Source: JBBQVO01 sp038211505 | GTDB lineage: Bacteria > Chloroflexota > Dehalococcoidia > DSTF01 > JACRBR01 | Direction of reading: 5' to 3' | DNA: 13,977 bases | NCBI GenBank assembly: GCA_038211505.1 | Contig: JBBQVO010000083.1 | Location: 1 to 13,977, forward strand | Part shown: piece after piece, positions 1 through 6,436 of the stretch | How the letters are laid out: every line of letters begins with the position of its first letter | Numbering within the stretch: position 1 is the first letter of the stretch | Notes under the pieces: generated by a model | The model's database searches: none | What the model was told of the DNA's origin: nothing | What the model saw: only the letters and a program-made list of their open reading frames with translations | Made by a program: the position numbers and the translations under genes

Positions 1-744
1 TATCTCTTCGTCATCGTCCACAACATCGTCTACGACGCGGCGGCGCAGCGCCTCAGCACGAACGAGCTCAATCTCTACGTCGGCGCCAACTACGTCGTGA
101 CGGTGCATCGCTCGCCCGTCCGCGCGATCGCCGAAGTGCGCCGTCGTGCCGAGCTGCATGCGCTGGTGCTCGAGCGCGGCGCCGGCTTTCTCGCGCACGC
201 GCTGATCGACGTCGTCGTCGATGATTTTCATCCGGTCGTCGAGACGATCGACGATCAGGTGGCGACGATCGAAGAGCAGGTGCTCGACAATCCCCAACGA
301 TCGACGCTTGAAGCCGTGTTGCGGTTGAAGCGCAACGCGCAGCGCCTGAAGCGATCGATCCTGCCGCAGCGCGACGTCATCAACCGCTTCTCGCGCAACG
401 AATATCCGAAGCTGATCGCGGCCGACGCCATCATGTACTTCCGCGACATCTACGATCATACGGTGCGCGTCGAAGAGACGATCGAGACGGTGCGCGATCT
501 CGCCGACAGCGCGCTCAACACCTACCTCTCGTCCGTCAACAACCGCATCAACGAAGTGATGAAGACGCTGGCGGTGGTGACCGTTATCTTCCTGCCGCTG
601 ACGCTGATCGCCGGCATCTACGGCACGAACTTCCACCACATTCCGGAGTACGGCTACCGCTACGGCTACGGCATCATGCTGCTCGTCATGCTCGCCGTCG
701 CCCTCGCCCTCGCCGCCTGGTTCAAGATCCGCCACTGGTACTGA
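1..744 (+). CDS. CorA-like divalent cation channel, 5' end missing
   Basis: The reading frame is open from base 1, so the N-terminal part lies outside the window; the GTG at 97 is an internal valine. The visible part has the end of the cytoplasmic domain (a NLYVGANYVVTVH stretch typical of CorA), a long charged helical region, and two membrane helices at the C-terminus. CorA family members form pentameric Mg2+/Co2+ channels in the inner membrane. The first membrane helix ends in IAGIYGTNFHHIPEY, where the signature is normally YGMNF; here GMN is GTN (bases 622-630). The protein ends in a basic, aromatic tail (KIRHWY), usual for the family. Family membership is clear. Substrate is uncertain because the third-position neighbour of the selectivity Asn is changed. 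It is followed by repeat-rich DNA and is not linked to the surface-protein locus downstream. Confidence 0.9.
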   Translation, partial: YLFVIVHNIVYDAAAQRLSTNELNLYVGANYVVTVHRSPVRAIAEVRRRAELHALVLERGAGFLAHALIDVVVDDFHPVVETIDDQVATIEEQVLDNPQRSTLEAVLRLKRNAQRLKRSILPQRDVINRFSRNEYPKLIAADAIMYFRDIYDHTVRVEETIETVRDLADSALNTYLSSVNNRINEVMKTLAVVTVIFLPLTLIAGIYGTNFHHIPEYGYRYGYGIMLLVMLAVALALAAWFKIRHWY

Positions 745-746
745 CG

Positions 747-800
747 CTGGTCACTGGTGACTGGTGACTGGTGGCTCGGGACTGGTGACTGGTGGCTGCC
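747..800. repeat. Short tandem repeat based on ACTGGTG
   Basis: Directly after the CorA stop codon there are five copies of the heptamer ACTGGTG plus degenerate copies (CTGGTC, GCTCGGG), arranged as a run of three, an interruption, and a run of two. Such GACTGGTG runs occur in intergenic spacers of GC-rich environmental bacteria. They create spurious open frames on both strands, which I leave out. Confidence 0.75.
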
Positions 801-825
801 GACCGGCGACAGGTGTGCCACCACC

Positions 826-902
826 GTCGTCCTGAACGCGCCCGGAACTGTCATCCTGAACGCGCCCAGTACTGTCATCCTGAACGCAGTGAAGGATCTC
901 TC
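826..902 (+). repeat. Three tandem 24-bp units of the GTCATCCTGAACG repeat family
   Basis: Units start at 826, 850 and 874, exactly 24 bases apart. The first two read GTC(G/A)TCCTGAACGCGCCC and the third continues as GTCATCCTGAACGCAGTGAAGGATCTCT, the full form of a dispersed intergenic repeat. The full form resembles the GTCATCCTGAGCGAAGCGAAGGATCTC element seen in many Chloroflexota and other environmental genomes (from memory, not searched). Confidence 0.75.
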
Positions 903-989
903 CGAAACCGCGACACTGAACCGATCGAGGATGATGCCGTTGGCCGCCCGTGACTGGTGCGCTACCACGGTCATGCTCAGCCACCCACT

Positions 990-1013
990 GTCATCCTGAA
1001 CGAAGTGATGGAC
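990..1013 (+). repeat. Fourth copy of the GTCATCCTGAACG repeat
   Basis: The stretch GTCATCCTGAACGAAGTGAT followed by GGAC matches the 874-902 copy over about 20 bases and then diverges into a T-run. It has the same orientation as the tandem units at 826-902. Confidence 0.7.
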
Positions 1014-1112
1014 CTTTTTTGGTTACGCTGGCTGCCGCGTCCTCAGAGGCACCTGGTCGACTGCGCACGACCGGATTGGGCTCGGTAGCAGTACCACATG
1101 GTGGTGACACCG

Positions 1113-1141
1113 GAGAGATTCTTCACTTCGTTCAGAATGAC
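1113..1141 (-). repeat. Fifth, inverted copy of the GTCATCCTGAACG repeat
   Basis: Read on the minus strand it is GTCATTCTGAACGAAGTGAA followed by GAATCTCTC, the same element as at 874-902 with C-to-T differences. With the copy at 990 it forms an inverted pair about 100 bases apart, which could fold in RNA just upstream of the DsbA-like gene. Confidence 0.75.
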
Positions 1142-1209
1142 AAATCGAGAACGCCCAGCGTCGCGCCGGATCATCCGGGAGTTACGCGGCTGGGACGCGT
1201 GATCGGTAC

Positions 1210-1860
1210 ATGACTGACACTCCACTAACCATCATCGCCTACTCCGACTACGTGTGCCCCTGGTGCTACATCGGCCTCGAGCGCATCGAACGCCTGCAAC
1301 GCGCGCTCCCGGTCGAGGTGACGTGGAGGCCGTTCGAGCTGCATCCTGAGACACCGCGCTCGGGCGCCGACCTCCGCGGGCGCCTCGGCGGCAGCGAGCG
1401 CGCCCGCGCCTATCGCGACAACATCCTCAACCTCGCCCGCGACTCCGGGCTGGGGATGCGGATGCCGATGGTCGTCGCGAATTCCCACCTCGCGCTCGAG
1501 GCGGCCGAATGCGCCCGCGCCCAGGCAGCGAACGTTGGAGACACACACTTGTTCAACGCGTTTCATCGCGCGCTCTTCATGGCCTATTTCGAGCAGGGTC
1601 GCGATCTTGGCGCTGCGGAGGTGCTGTGCGACATCGCGCGCGCGACCGGCGTCGATGATCAGATGTTGCGGCAGGCATTGGCGGACGAGCGCTATGCGCG
1701 CTTCATCGATGAGACCACGGCGGCCGCGCGCAACGACGAGATCCTCAGCACGCCGACGTTCGTCTTCGAGGGCGGATTTAGACTCACCGGAGCGCAGGAT
1801 GACGCCGTATTCGCGAGCGTGACATCGCGGCTACTGGCGCGGCGCGCGGCGGCAGAATAG
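1210..1860 (+). CDS. DsbA-family (FrnE-like) thiol oxidoreductase, cytoplasmic
   Basis: A complete 216-residue protein of the size usual for the FrnE/DsbA-like family (PF01323 type). The thioredoxin-fold active site CPWC lies at residues 16-19 after the first beta strand, with a following YIGLERI helix. An all-helical insertion fills the middle (about residues 60-165), including the NSHLALEAA segment common in FrnE proteins. The cis-proline loop is STPTF with Pro182 preceded by Thr181. There is no signal peptide or membrane segment, so it should act in the cytosol as a disulfide oxidoreductase or isomerase; it is unlikely to fold the Cys-containing secreted proteins encoded downstream. The ATG at 1210 has only a weak Shine-Dalgarno site, but it places the first beta strand (PLTIIAYSDYVCPWC) correctly. 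2-hydroxychromene-2-carboxylate isomerase is a related fold but usually lacks the CxxC motif. Confidence 0.9.
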   Translation: MTDTPLTIIAYSDYVCPWCYIGLERIERLQRALPVEVTWRPFELHPETPRSGADLRGRLGGSERARAYRDNILNLARDSGLGMRMPMVVANSHLALEAAECARAQAANVGDTHLFNAFHRALFMAYFEQGRDLGAAEVLCDIARATGVDDQMLRQALADERYARFIDETTAAARNDEILSTPTFVFEGGFRLTGAQDDAVFASVTSRLLARRAAAE

Positions 1861-1929
1861 TGCGTATAACGCGCGAATGAACATCATTCAGCATAGAAGT
1901 GCCGGTTTTCACAAGAATATGGCTCGTCA

Positions 1930-1949
1930 ACGTCAGAAAATATTGACGT
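1930..1949. terminator. Weak inverted repeat after the DsbA-like gene
   Basis: ACGTCA and TGACGT form a perfect 6-bp stem around an 8-base A/T-rich loop, about 70 bases after the stop codon. There is no U-tract, so a terminator role is only a guess; a protein-binding site is equally possible. Confidence 0.25.
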
Positions 1950-2079
1950 AGTAGCATGGAACTGCGATTACCACCGCGGAAGCGGAACGTGGCTTCGGTT
2001 TTCGCAACTGAACTGCAACATGCATTCATATTCAGGAATTGTTGCGTCACTCCGGCCCGATGTCCGCATTTTTAGGGGG

Positions 2080-2108
2080 TTGACATGTTGGTTACCGGAT
2101 GATTACAT
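2080..2108 (+). promoter_or_regulatory. Candidate promoter for the 2454 gene
   Basis: A perfect TTGACA -35 box (2080-2085) is followed after 17 bases by TTACAT (2103-2108), which matches the -10 consensus at three of six positions. The spacing is ideal and the -10 is weak, which would fit an activated or repressed promoter. Transcription from here would give a leader of about 340 bases. Confidence 0.35.
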
Positions 2109-2111
2109 GTC
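2082..2111. promoter_or_regulatory. Operator-like dyad, two ACATGT palindromes
   Basis: GACATGT (2082-2088) and ACATGTC (2105-2111) are perfect inverted copies. Each contains the 6-bp palindrome ACATGT, and the two palindromes start 22 bases apart, about two helical turns. The dyad overlaps the candidate -35 and -10 boxes, so a dimeric regulator bound here would block or modify that promoter. No regulator gene is in the window. Confidence 0.35.
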
Positions 2112-2192
2112 GGCACTGGTGCTTTCTGTCCTATCCCCCGCCACGGCATGGACTGGCCCAACTGAATACGTTCTTCCCGCCAAGGAAGGAGC

Positions 2193-2230
2193 GCAATAAC
2201 GAGAGGGCTTCTCGCTGACTCTCGTATTGC
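2193..2230 (+). ncRNA. Strong hairpin in the 2454 leader
   Basis: GCAAT-A-ACGAGAG pairs with CTCTCGT-ATTGC: 12 base pairs with a single bulged A and a 13-base loop. No U-tract follows, so it is unlikely to be a plain terminator. It lies between the candidate promoter and the ribosome binding site. I do not recognise a known riboswitch class. Confidence 0.4.
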
Positions 2231-2378
2231 ATGCCTGAAAGAAGGCAGTATCCGGCTGGTCTTTCGATCGTCGTGGGTGCGCCCCGCCACCGAACCGCAC
2301 TCCACTCACGACTGGCCGGCAATCTCGGTAGCACGGGATTTGGTAATCGGTAGGCGTTCGCTCGGGCGGCGCAAGGAC

Positions 2379-2444
2379 AAAGGAGGTGCGGTAAGTCCCG
2401 TTTAGTCGTTAGCCCTACAGAACCTTAATCAGTAATTCAGGAGG
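2379..2444 (+). promoter_or_regulatory. Leader with two Shine-Dalgarno-like sites and AGCCCTACA motif
   Basis: AAAGGAGGTGC (2379-2389), an almost perfect anti-Shine-Dalgarno complement, lies 65 bases upstream of the start. AGCCCTACA follows at 2411-2419 and the working ribosome binding site AGGAGG at 2439-2444, 9 bases before ATG 2454. The same order of AAGGAGGTGC, AGCCCTACA and AGGAGG is found upstream of the gene at 6437. Confidence 0.5.
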
Positions 2445-2453
2445 ATCACCTTC

Positions 2454-4550
2454 ATGCCAAAGAAGCTCACCATCCTTGGTGCGCTGACGGTGCTGGTGCT
2501 CGGAGCGTTGGGAATCTTTCACAGCAGCGGCGCAAACGCTGCCCTTCCTGTACAGACGTTCTCGAACACCGGCCCGAATCCAATTGACTACGACATCTGC
2601 TATGGCGGCGCCTACCCGAACGGCGCGCTCGCCTGTGGCGTCGGCTCGTCCGACACCTACGCCGGCACCCCCGGCGCAACCGTCAACCAGTACTCGCTGA
2701 CCTCGCTCCCGGCGGGCAACCGCCTGACGCTCCCGGTTGGGTACACGCCGACGGGCGCATCGACCGGCTTCAGGGGCGTTCCGCTCGCTTGCGGCGCGCT
2801 CGACGCCTTCAACCAGTGCACGGCTGGCACGATCGGTGGCTCGGTGCAGGCACGCGCGGACATTCTGTGTGACACCACGCAGGACATCCTCGCCACATCT
2901 AGCAGCACCCCCGGTTCCTGGCCAAGGGGCAACGGCGGCGCGGGCGAATGGGACGGATACCCCTTCACCCGAATCGCGGCGAACGCTGCCAACGGTGGCG
3001 GTGGTATCCCGACGGTGAACCCGGCGAATGACAACTCGTACGTGGATGTCATCCGGCCGTTCCCGGTCTCGTTCACGTTTGAGTCGCAGGATCGCGCGGA
3101 TCTGACGGCTTTGTGGCTGAGCGGCGCCGCACTCTTCCCGATTACGTCCATTCCGCTGCAGAACGCGATCTACCGCATGCCGGCTTCATACCCGGCGACG
3201 CAGCCGATTGACGCATCCGTGGCGCTGCTCGGTGGAAACCCGGGCAACCCGCCGACGAACGACTACACCTGCCTCGACTCCCCGCAGGACAGTATCGCCA
3301 ACCAGCAGATCATTCTGCCGACGACGCCTGGCGACTACGTCCGCTGGACGGTCTTCACCTCCGCCGCGGACTTCCGCAACGGTGAGGTCGCCCGCATCCT
3401 CGACACGCAGTGCGTGCACGTCGGCCCGACGAACATCGCCCCGGTCTGCGACCTGAGCGACGCTGACGGCGACCTCGTGCCGGCAGCCGTCGAGAACATC
3501 CTCGGCTCCAGCCCGACCAACCCGGACACGGACGCCGACGGTTCCAGCGACTACGCTGAAATCTTCGAGTTCACTAACCCCGTGGTGGCAGACACCGACG
3601 GCGACGGTTCGCTGGACAAGCACGACAACGGCGCCGACGAGAACGTGGCCACGGTCACGACCGTCGACGACACGACCGCTGACGACAACTGCCCGGCAGT
3701 TGCCAACCCCTCGCAGGCCAACACGGACTCTGCGAACGACTTCACGCAGACGCCGGCGCTCGGGTTCACCGACAACACGAACCCCCACCAGGACACGCTT
3801 GGTGACGCCTGCGACACGGACGACGACAACGACTCTCTTACGGACGTGGCCGAAGGCAACGTCACGATCATGAGCCACGGCTCGCCGGCCACCTTCTGCG
3901 TCGGTGACGCGACGGGTGTCGCACCTTTGGTGACGATTAGCCCGACGAACGCCGACAGCGACGCCGACCTCGGTCTGGACGGACGCGAGTGTCTGTTCAG
4001 CAGCCGGCCCGACGACGCAACAAGCCGCTTCCCGGCAGCTGCTGCTGGTGAAGACGCCGACGCCGACGCGCTGTTCGCTCCTGGCTTCGGTGCCACGGCG
4101 AACGGTCGCGCTGAGAAGCAACTGCGCACGGAGAAGATCTCGATCTCGACCGGTTCGCAGACGGACAACCCCGATGGCGACGGTAACACCACGGGAGAGA
4201 ACGACGCTGACAGCGACAACGACGGTCTCCGCGACGGTATCGAGGTCAAGTTCTACGCGACTGACCCGACCAACGCTGACTCCGACGGCGACGGCTGCCC
4301 CGACGGTAAGGAAGCTGGCGACATCAACGGCAGCCGTGGTGTGACGTCGACTGACCTCGGTCAGATCGCCGCTCGCTTCGGTAACTACCGCGCCCCGAAC
4401 GGCACGGTCGTCCAGGCTCCGACCGCCGCGAACAAGCAGAACTACGACTACGACAAGAACGGCTCGATCTCTTCGACCGACCTCGGTCTCGTCGCAGCTC
4501 AATTCGGCAACTGTGGTGTCCAGCTGGGCAAGACGGTTGTGAACCACTAG
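2454..4550 (+). CDS. Secreted protein with calcium-binding Asp-rich repeats and C-terminal dockerin
   Basis: A complete 698-residue protein. The start is fixed by AGGAGG nine bases upstream and a signal peptide follows at once (MPKK, a hydrophobic core, likely cut after GANA near residue 30). Residues about 31-330 form an N-terminal domain I do not recognise, with several cysteines and many Asn, Gly and Pro. Residues about 333-620 are Asp-rich EF-hand or thrombospondin type 3-like repeats such as DADGD, DTDADGSSD, DTDGDGSLD, DTDDDND, DSDNDGLRD and DSDGDGCPDG, which bind calcium in known families. Residues 622-690 are a type I dockerin with two loops, D623-D634 and D665-D676, each with Ser-Thr at loop positions 10-11 and a following helix with FGN. 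It should be exported, stiffened by calcium, and docked to a cohesin. No catalytic motif is visible. Hairpins at 4562-4616 end the unit. Confidence 0.85.
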   Translation: MPKKLTILGALTVLVLGALGIFHSSGANAALPVQTFSNTGPNPIDYDICYGGAYPNGALACGVGSSDTYAGTPGATVNQYSLTSLPAGNRLTLPVGYTPTGASTGFRGVPLACGALDAFNQCTAGTIGGSVQARADILCDTTQDILATSSSTPGSWPRGNGGAGEWDGYPFTRIAANAANGGGGIPTVNPANDNSYVDVIRPFPVSFTFESQDRADLTALWLSGAALFPITSIPLQNAIYRMPASYPATQPIDASVALLGGNPGNPPTNDYTCLDSPQDSIANQQIILPTTPGDYVRWTVFTSAADFRNGEVARILDTQCVHVGPTNIAPVCDLSDADGDLVPAAVENILGSSPTNPDTDADGSSDYAEIFEFTNPVVADTDGDGSLDKHDNGADENVATVTTVDDTTADDNCPAVANPSQANTDSANDFTQTPALGFTDNTNPHQDTLGDACDTDDDNDSLTDVAEGNVTIMSHGSPATFCVGDATGVAPLVTISPTNADSDADLGLDGRECLFSSRPDDATSRFPAAAAGEDADADALFAPGFGATANGRAEKQLRTEKISISTGSQTDNPDGDGNTTGENDADSDNDGLRDGIEVKFYATDPTNADSDGDGCPDGKEAGDINGSRGVTSTDLGQIAARFGNYRAPNGTVVQAPTAANKQNYDYDKNGSISSTDLGLVAAQFGNCGVQLGKTVVNH

Positions 4551-4561
4551 ATCGAACGTAG

Positions 4562-4579
4562 GAGGATCTTCGGATCCTC
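4562..4579 (+). terminator. GAGGATC-UUCG-GATCCTC hairpin after the dockerin gene
   Basis: A perfect 7-bp stem closed by the very stable UUCG tetraloop starts 12 bases after the stop codon. There is no U-tract; with the larger hairpin directly downstream it probably marks the 3' end of the mRNA. Confidence 0.5.
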
Positions 4580-4586
4580 GTGGGCG

Positions 4587-4616
4587 GCGGCGCCCGGCCG
4601 GAGTGCCGGGCGCCGC
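4587..4616 (+). terminator. 12-bp GC hairpin, likely terminator
   Basis: GCGGCGCCCGGC pairs perfectly with GCCGGGCGCCGC around the 6-base loop CGGAGT. It is followed by TCACCACC rather than a U-tract, as is common in GC-rich genomes. It separates the dockerin gene from the glycosyltransferase gene. Confidence 0.6.
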
Positions 4617-4747
4617 TCACCACCAACTCATCCCCCCGCCACGTGTCCACCATTCATCTCCGCAGGAGCATGGAAGCTTCCCAGCGGCGGCAACGCATTG
4701 CTGATGAGGAAGTCGTGTCAGACACACTGACCCTGGGTTCGAGAGAT

Positions 4748-6223
4748 ATGCAGCGGATCAACCGCCAGCCGCTCGCCATCGCGCTCTCGCCGGTCACGGC
4801 GGGCGTCGGCATCGCGCTGGTGACCTTCGTCGCCTATCTGCTGACCCTGGCCCCCGACGTCTACAGCCTCGATAGTCCGGAGCTCGCCGCCGCGGCCTAC
4901 CGCCTCGGCATCGCGCATCCTCCCGGCTACCCGCTGTACACGCTCGTTGGCTGGCTGTTCTCGCACGCCTTCCCGATTGGCAATGTGGCCTTCCGCCTCA
5001 ACCTGCTCTCCGCGATGTTCGCCGTCGCCGCCAGCGTGCTGATGTACGCCCTGGCGCTGCGGCTGACGGCGCGGCCCGTGGCGGCGGCCACCGGCGCGCT
5101 CGCGCTCGCCTTCTCGTACTACTTCTGGGCCGATGCCCTCGCCGCCGAGATCTACACACTCGATGCGGCCCTCTTCGCCGGCTTGCTGCTCGCCGCATAC
5201 GCGTGGCGCGCGCAGCCCACCGCCGGCCGCGCCTCCATCGTCGGTCTTGCGCTCGGCCTCGGCCTCGCGACGCGGACGACGACGCTGCTCTACGTGCCGG
5301 CGCTCGCGGCTTTCGCCTGGGTCGCCGGTGAGCGAGCGCCGCGCATGTATGCGACAGCCATCGCCGGCGCCTGCGCCGGACTGCTCTTCTACCTGTACCT
5401 GCCGCTGCGCTCCGCCGCCGGCGTCAACGTCGGACCGGGCGACTACGGCATCGATGGTTCGCTGCATGTCTGGAACCTCGCCAGCATTGGCGGCTTCTGG
5501 AGCCACGTGTCGGCGTCCGCCTTTCAGAGCGACGCCTTCGCCTACGGACCGCTCGGCATCCTCCGGCAGACCGGCATCTTCGGCGGCCAGCTCGCCGGGT
5601 CGTTTCTGGTCGTCGGTATCCCGCTGGGCATCGCCGGCATCGTCCGGCAGTGGCAGTCCGATCGCGCGCTGCTCTTGCTGATCGGCGGCACTGCGCTGCC
5701 TGTGACCATCTTCTTCATCAACTACGGCGCGCTCGATAAGGAGTTCATGTTCCTGCCGGCGTACGTCGCCTGGGCGCTTTGGGCGGCCATCGGCGTCGAT
5801 TGGGCGCTCGAGGCCGCCGGGTTAGCCACGGGCTCGGCCTGGGGCGCGCTGGCGCTGGCGCTGCCGCTGGCGGCGCTGGCCGTGAACCTGCCCTTGGTGA
5901 CGCTGCATGGCGAGCATCGCGTTCGCCAGACATCCGAGCAGTTTCTCGCCAAGGTGCCGCAGGGCGCGATCGTCTACGGCCCGTTTCTCGATGTCGCGCC
6001 GTTCCAGTACCTGCAGAACGTCGAAGGCGCCCGCACCGATGTGCGGTTTGTCAACAGCTGGACGGTTGACGACGCGTTTCTGCTCTCACTTGCCGCAGCA
6101 AACGTCGGCACGACGCCGTTGTTTGTAACGGAGGATTACGGGGCGCTCCACGGCCTGTACCAACTCGTGCCCGTCGCGCGCGGCGGTACGGGGTTTGAGG
6201 TGCGACCGTTGACGAAAGGCTGA
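4748..6223 (+). CDS. DUF2723-type GT-C membrane glycosyltransferase
   Basis: A multi-pass membrane protein of 491 residues from ATG 4748. The DUF2723/TMEM260 hallmarks are near the N-terminus: an acidic loop after helix 1, LDSPE (Asp42, Glu45), then LGIAHPPGYPLY with His57 to Pro62. About ten hydrophobic helices follow (to about residue 395). A soluble C-terminal part begins with FLAKVPQGAIVYG and contains YLQNVEGARTDVRFVN, as in this family. GT-C enzymes use lipid-linked sugars on the outer face of the membrane; TMEM260 is a known protein O-mannosyltransferase. The flanking genes encode secreted Thr-rich proteins, so they are plausible targets (inference). The protein is shorter than many family members, mainly in the C-terminal part. 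Start choice is uncertain: in-frame GTG 4715 has GAGGA four bases upstream, and ATG 4670 is also possible. Confidence 0.8.
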   Translation: MQRINRQPLAIALSPVTAGVGIALVTFVAYLLTLAPDVYSLDSPELAAAAYRLGIAHPPGYPLYTLVGWLFSHAFPIGNVAFRLNLLSAMFAVAASVLMYALALRLTARPVAAATGALALAFSYYFWADALAAEIYTLDAALFAGLLLAAYAWRAQPTAGRASIVGLALGLGLATRTTTLLYVPALAAFAWVAGERAPRMYATAIAGACAGLLFYLYLPLRSAAGVNVGPGDYGIDGSLHVWNLASIGGFWSHVSASAFQSDAFAYGPLGILRQTGIFGGQLAGSFLVVGIPLGIAGIVRQWQSDRALLLLIGGTALPVTIFFINYGALDKEFMFLPAYVAWALWAAIGVDWALEAAGLATGSAWGALALALPLAALAVNLPLVTLHGEHRVRQTSEQFLAKVPQGAIVYGPFLDVAPFQYLQNVEGARTDVRFVNSWTVDDAFLLSLAAANVGTTPLFVTEDYGALHGLYQLVPVARGGTGFEVRPLTKG

Positions 6224-6243
6224 CGAAGGCATCACTCTCGTCC

Positions 6244-6266
6244 GCGCGCGTGCGAACAGTGCGCGC
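6244..6266 (+). terminator. Possible terminator hairpin after the glycosyltransferase gene
   Basis: GCGCGC and GCGCGC flank an 11-base loop, 20 bases after the stop codon. The stem is short and no U-tract follows, so support is modest. Confidence 0.3.
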
Positions 6267-6306
6267 TCATGGACGGATGTATATGCAAGCAAGGCGGTGT
6301 GGCTGC

Positions 6307-6329
6307 TTCCACGGCGCAGAACCGTGGAA
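6307..6329 (+). ncRNA. Leader hairpin upstream of the 6437 gene
   Basis: TTCCACGG and CCGTGGAA form a perfect 8-bp stem with the 7-base loop CGCAGAA. It ends 9 bases before the AAGGAGGTGC leader motif at 6339. It does not match a riboswitch class I know. Confidence 0.4.
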
Positions 6330-6338
6330 AGAACGTTG

Positions 6339-6428
6339 AAGGAGGTGCAAGAGACAGACACAAAAAAAACAAGCACAGCTTATTCGAGGGTTCGTGCTCT
6401 GAACCCGACAGCCCTACACCGTAGGAGG
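6339..6428 (+). promoter_or_regulatory. Leader motifs and ribosome binding site of the 6437 gene
   Basis: AAGGAGGTGC (6339-6348), AGCCCTACA (6410-6418) and AGGAGG (6423-6428) repeat the order seen before the gene at 2454. The last site is 8 bases before TTG 6437 and decides that start. The spacing between the first two motifs is longer here (about 61 bases against 21). Confidence 0.5.
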
Positions 6429-6436
6429 TTTTAGTC

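Larger units (their letters stand above)
1861..2453. other. Long non-coding spacer and leader, AT-richer than its surroundings
   Basis: No convincing gene is seen on either strand. The first 240 bases are clearly richer in A and T than the flanking genes. The spacer contains a small inverted repeat (1930-1949), a candidate promoter with an overlapping dyad (2080-2111), a strong bulged hairpin (2193-2230), a second small hairpin right after it (TGCCT/AGGCA), and leader motifs shared with the gene at 6437. Its size suggests a long 5' untranslated region for the gene at 2454. Confidence 0.6.

Noticed and set aside
757..999. An 80-codon open frame downstream of CorA
   Set aside because: It is made of the ACTGGTG and GTCATCCTGAACG repeats (GDWWLGTGDWW, VILNAVKDL), has no ribosome site, and such frames are common artefacts of these repeats.
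1210..1860. A periplasmic disulfide catalyst for the Cys-containing scaffold proteins
   Set aside because: The protein has no signal peptide or membrane anchor, and about 590 bases of spacer separate it from the locus.
2193..2444. A c-di-GMP (GEMM) or other known riboswitch in the leader of the 2454 gene
   Set aside because: I compared remembered consensus features and found no convincing match; only generic hairpins and Shine-Dalgarno-like sites are present.
3186..4547. A 453-codon open frame on the minus strand of the 2454 gene
   Set aside because: It is an Arg/Val-rich shadow of the Asp/Thr-rich coding frame, with no domain or ribosome site. Long antisense frames are expected in GC-rich DNA.
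6269..6424. A 51-codon frame just upstream of TTG 6437
   Set aside because: It has no ribosome site and covers the hairpin and leader motifs, so it is more likely chance than a leader peptide.
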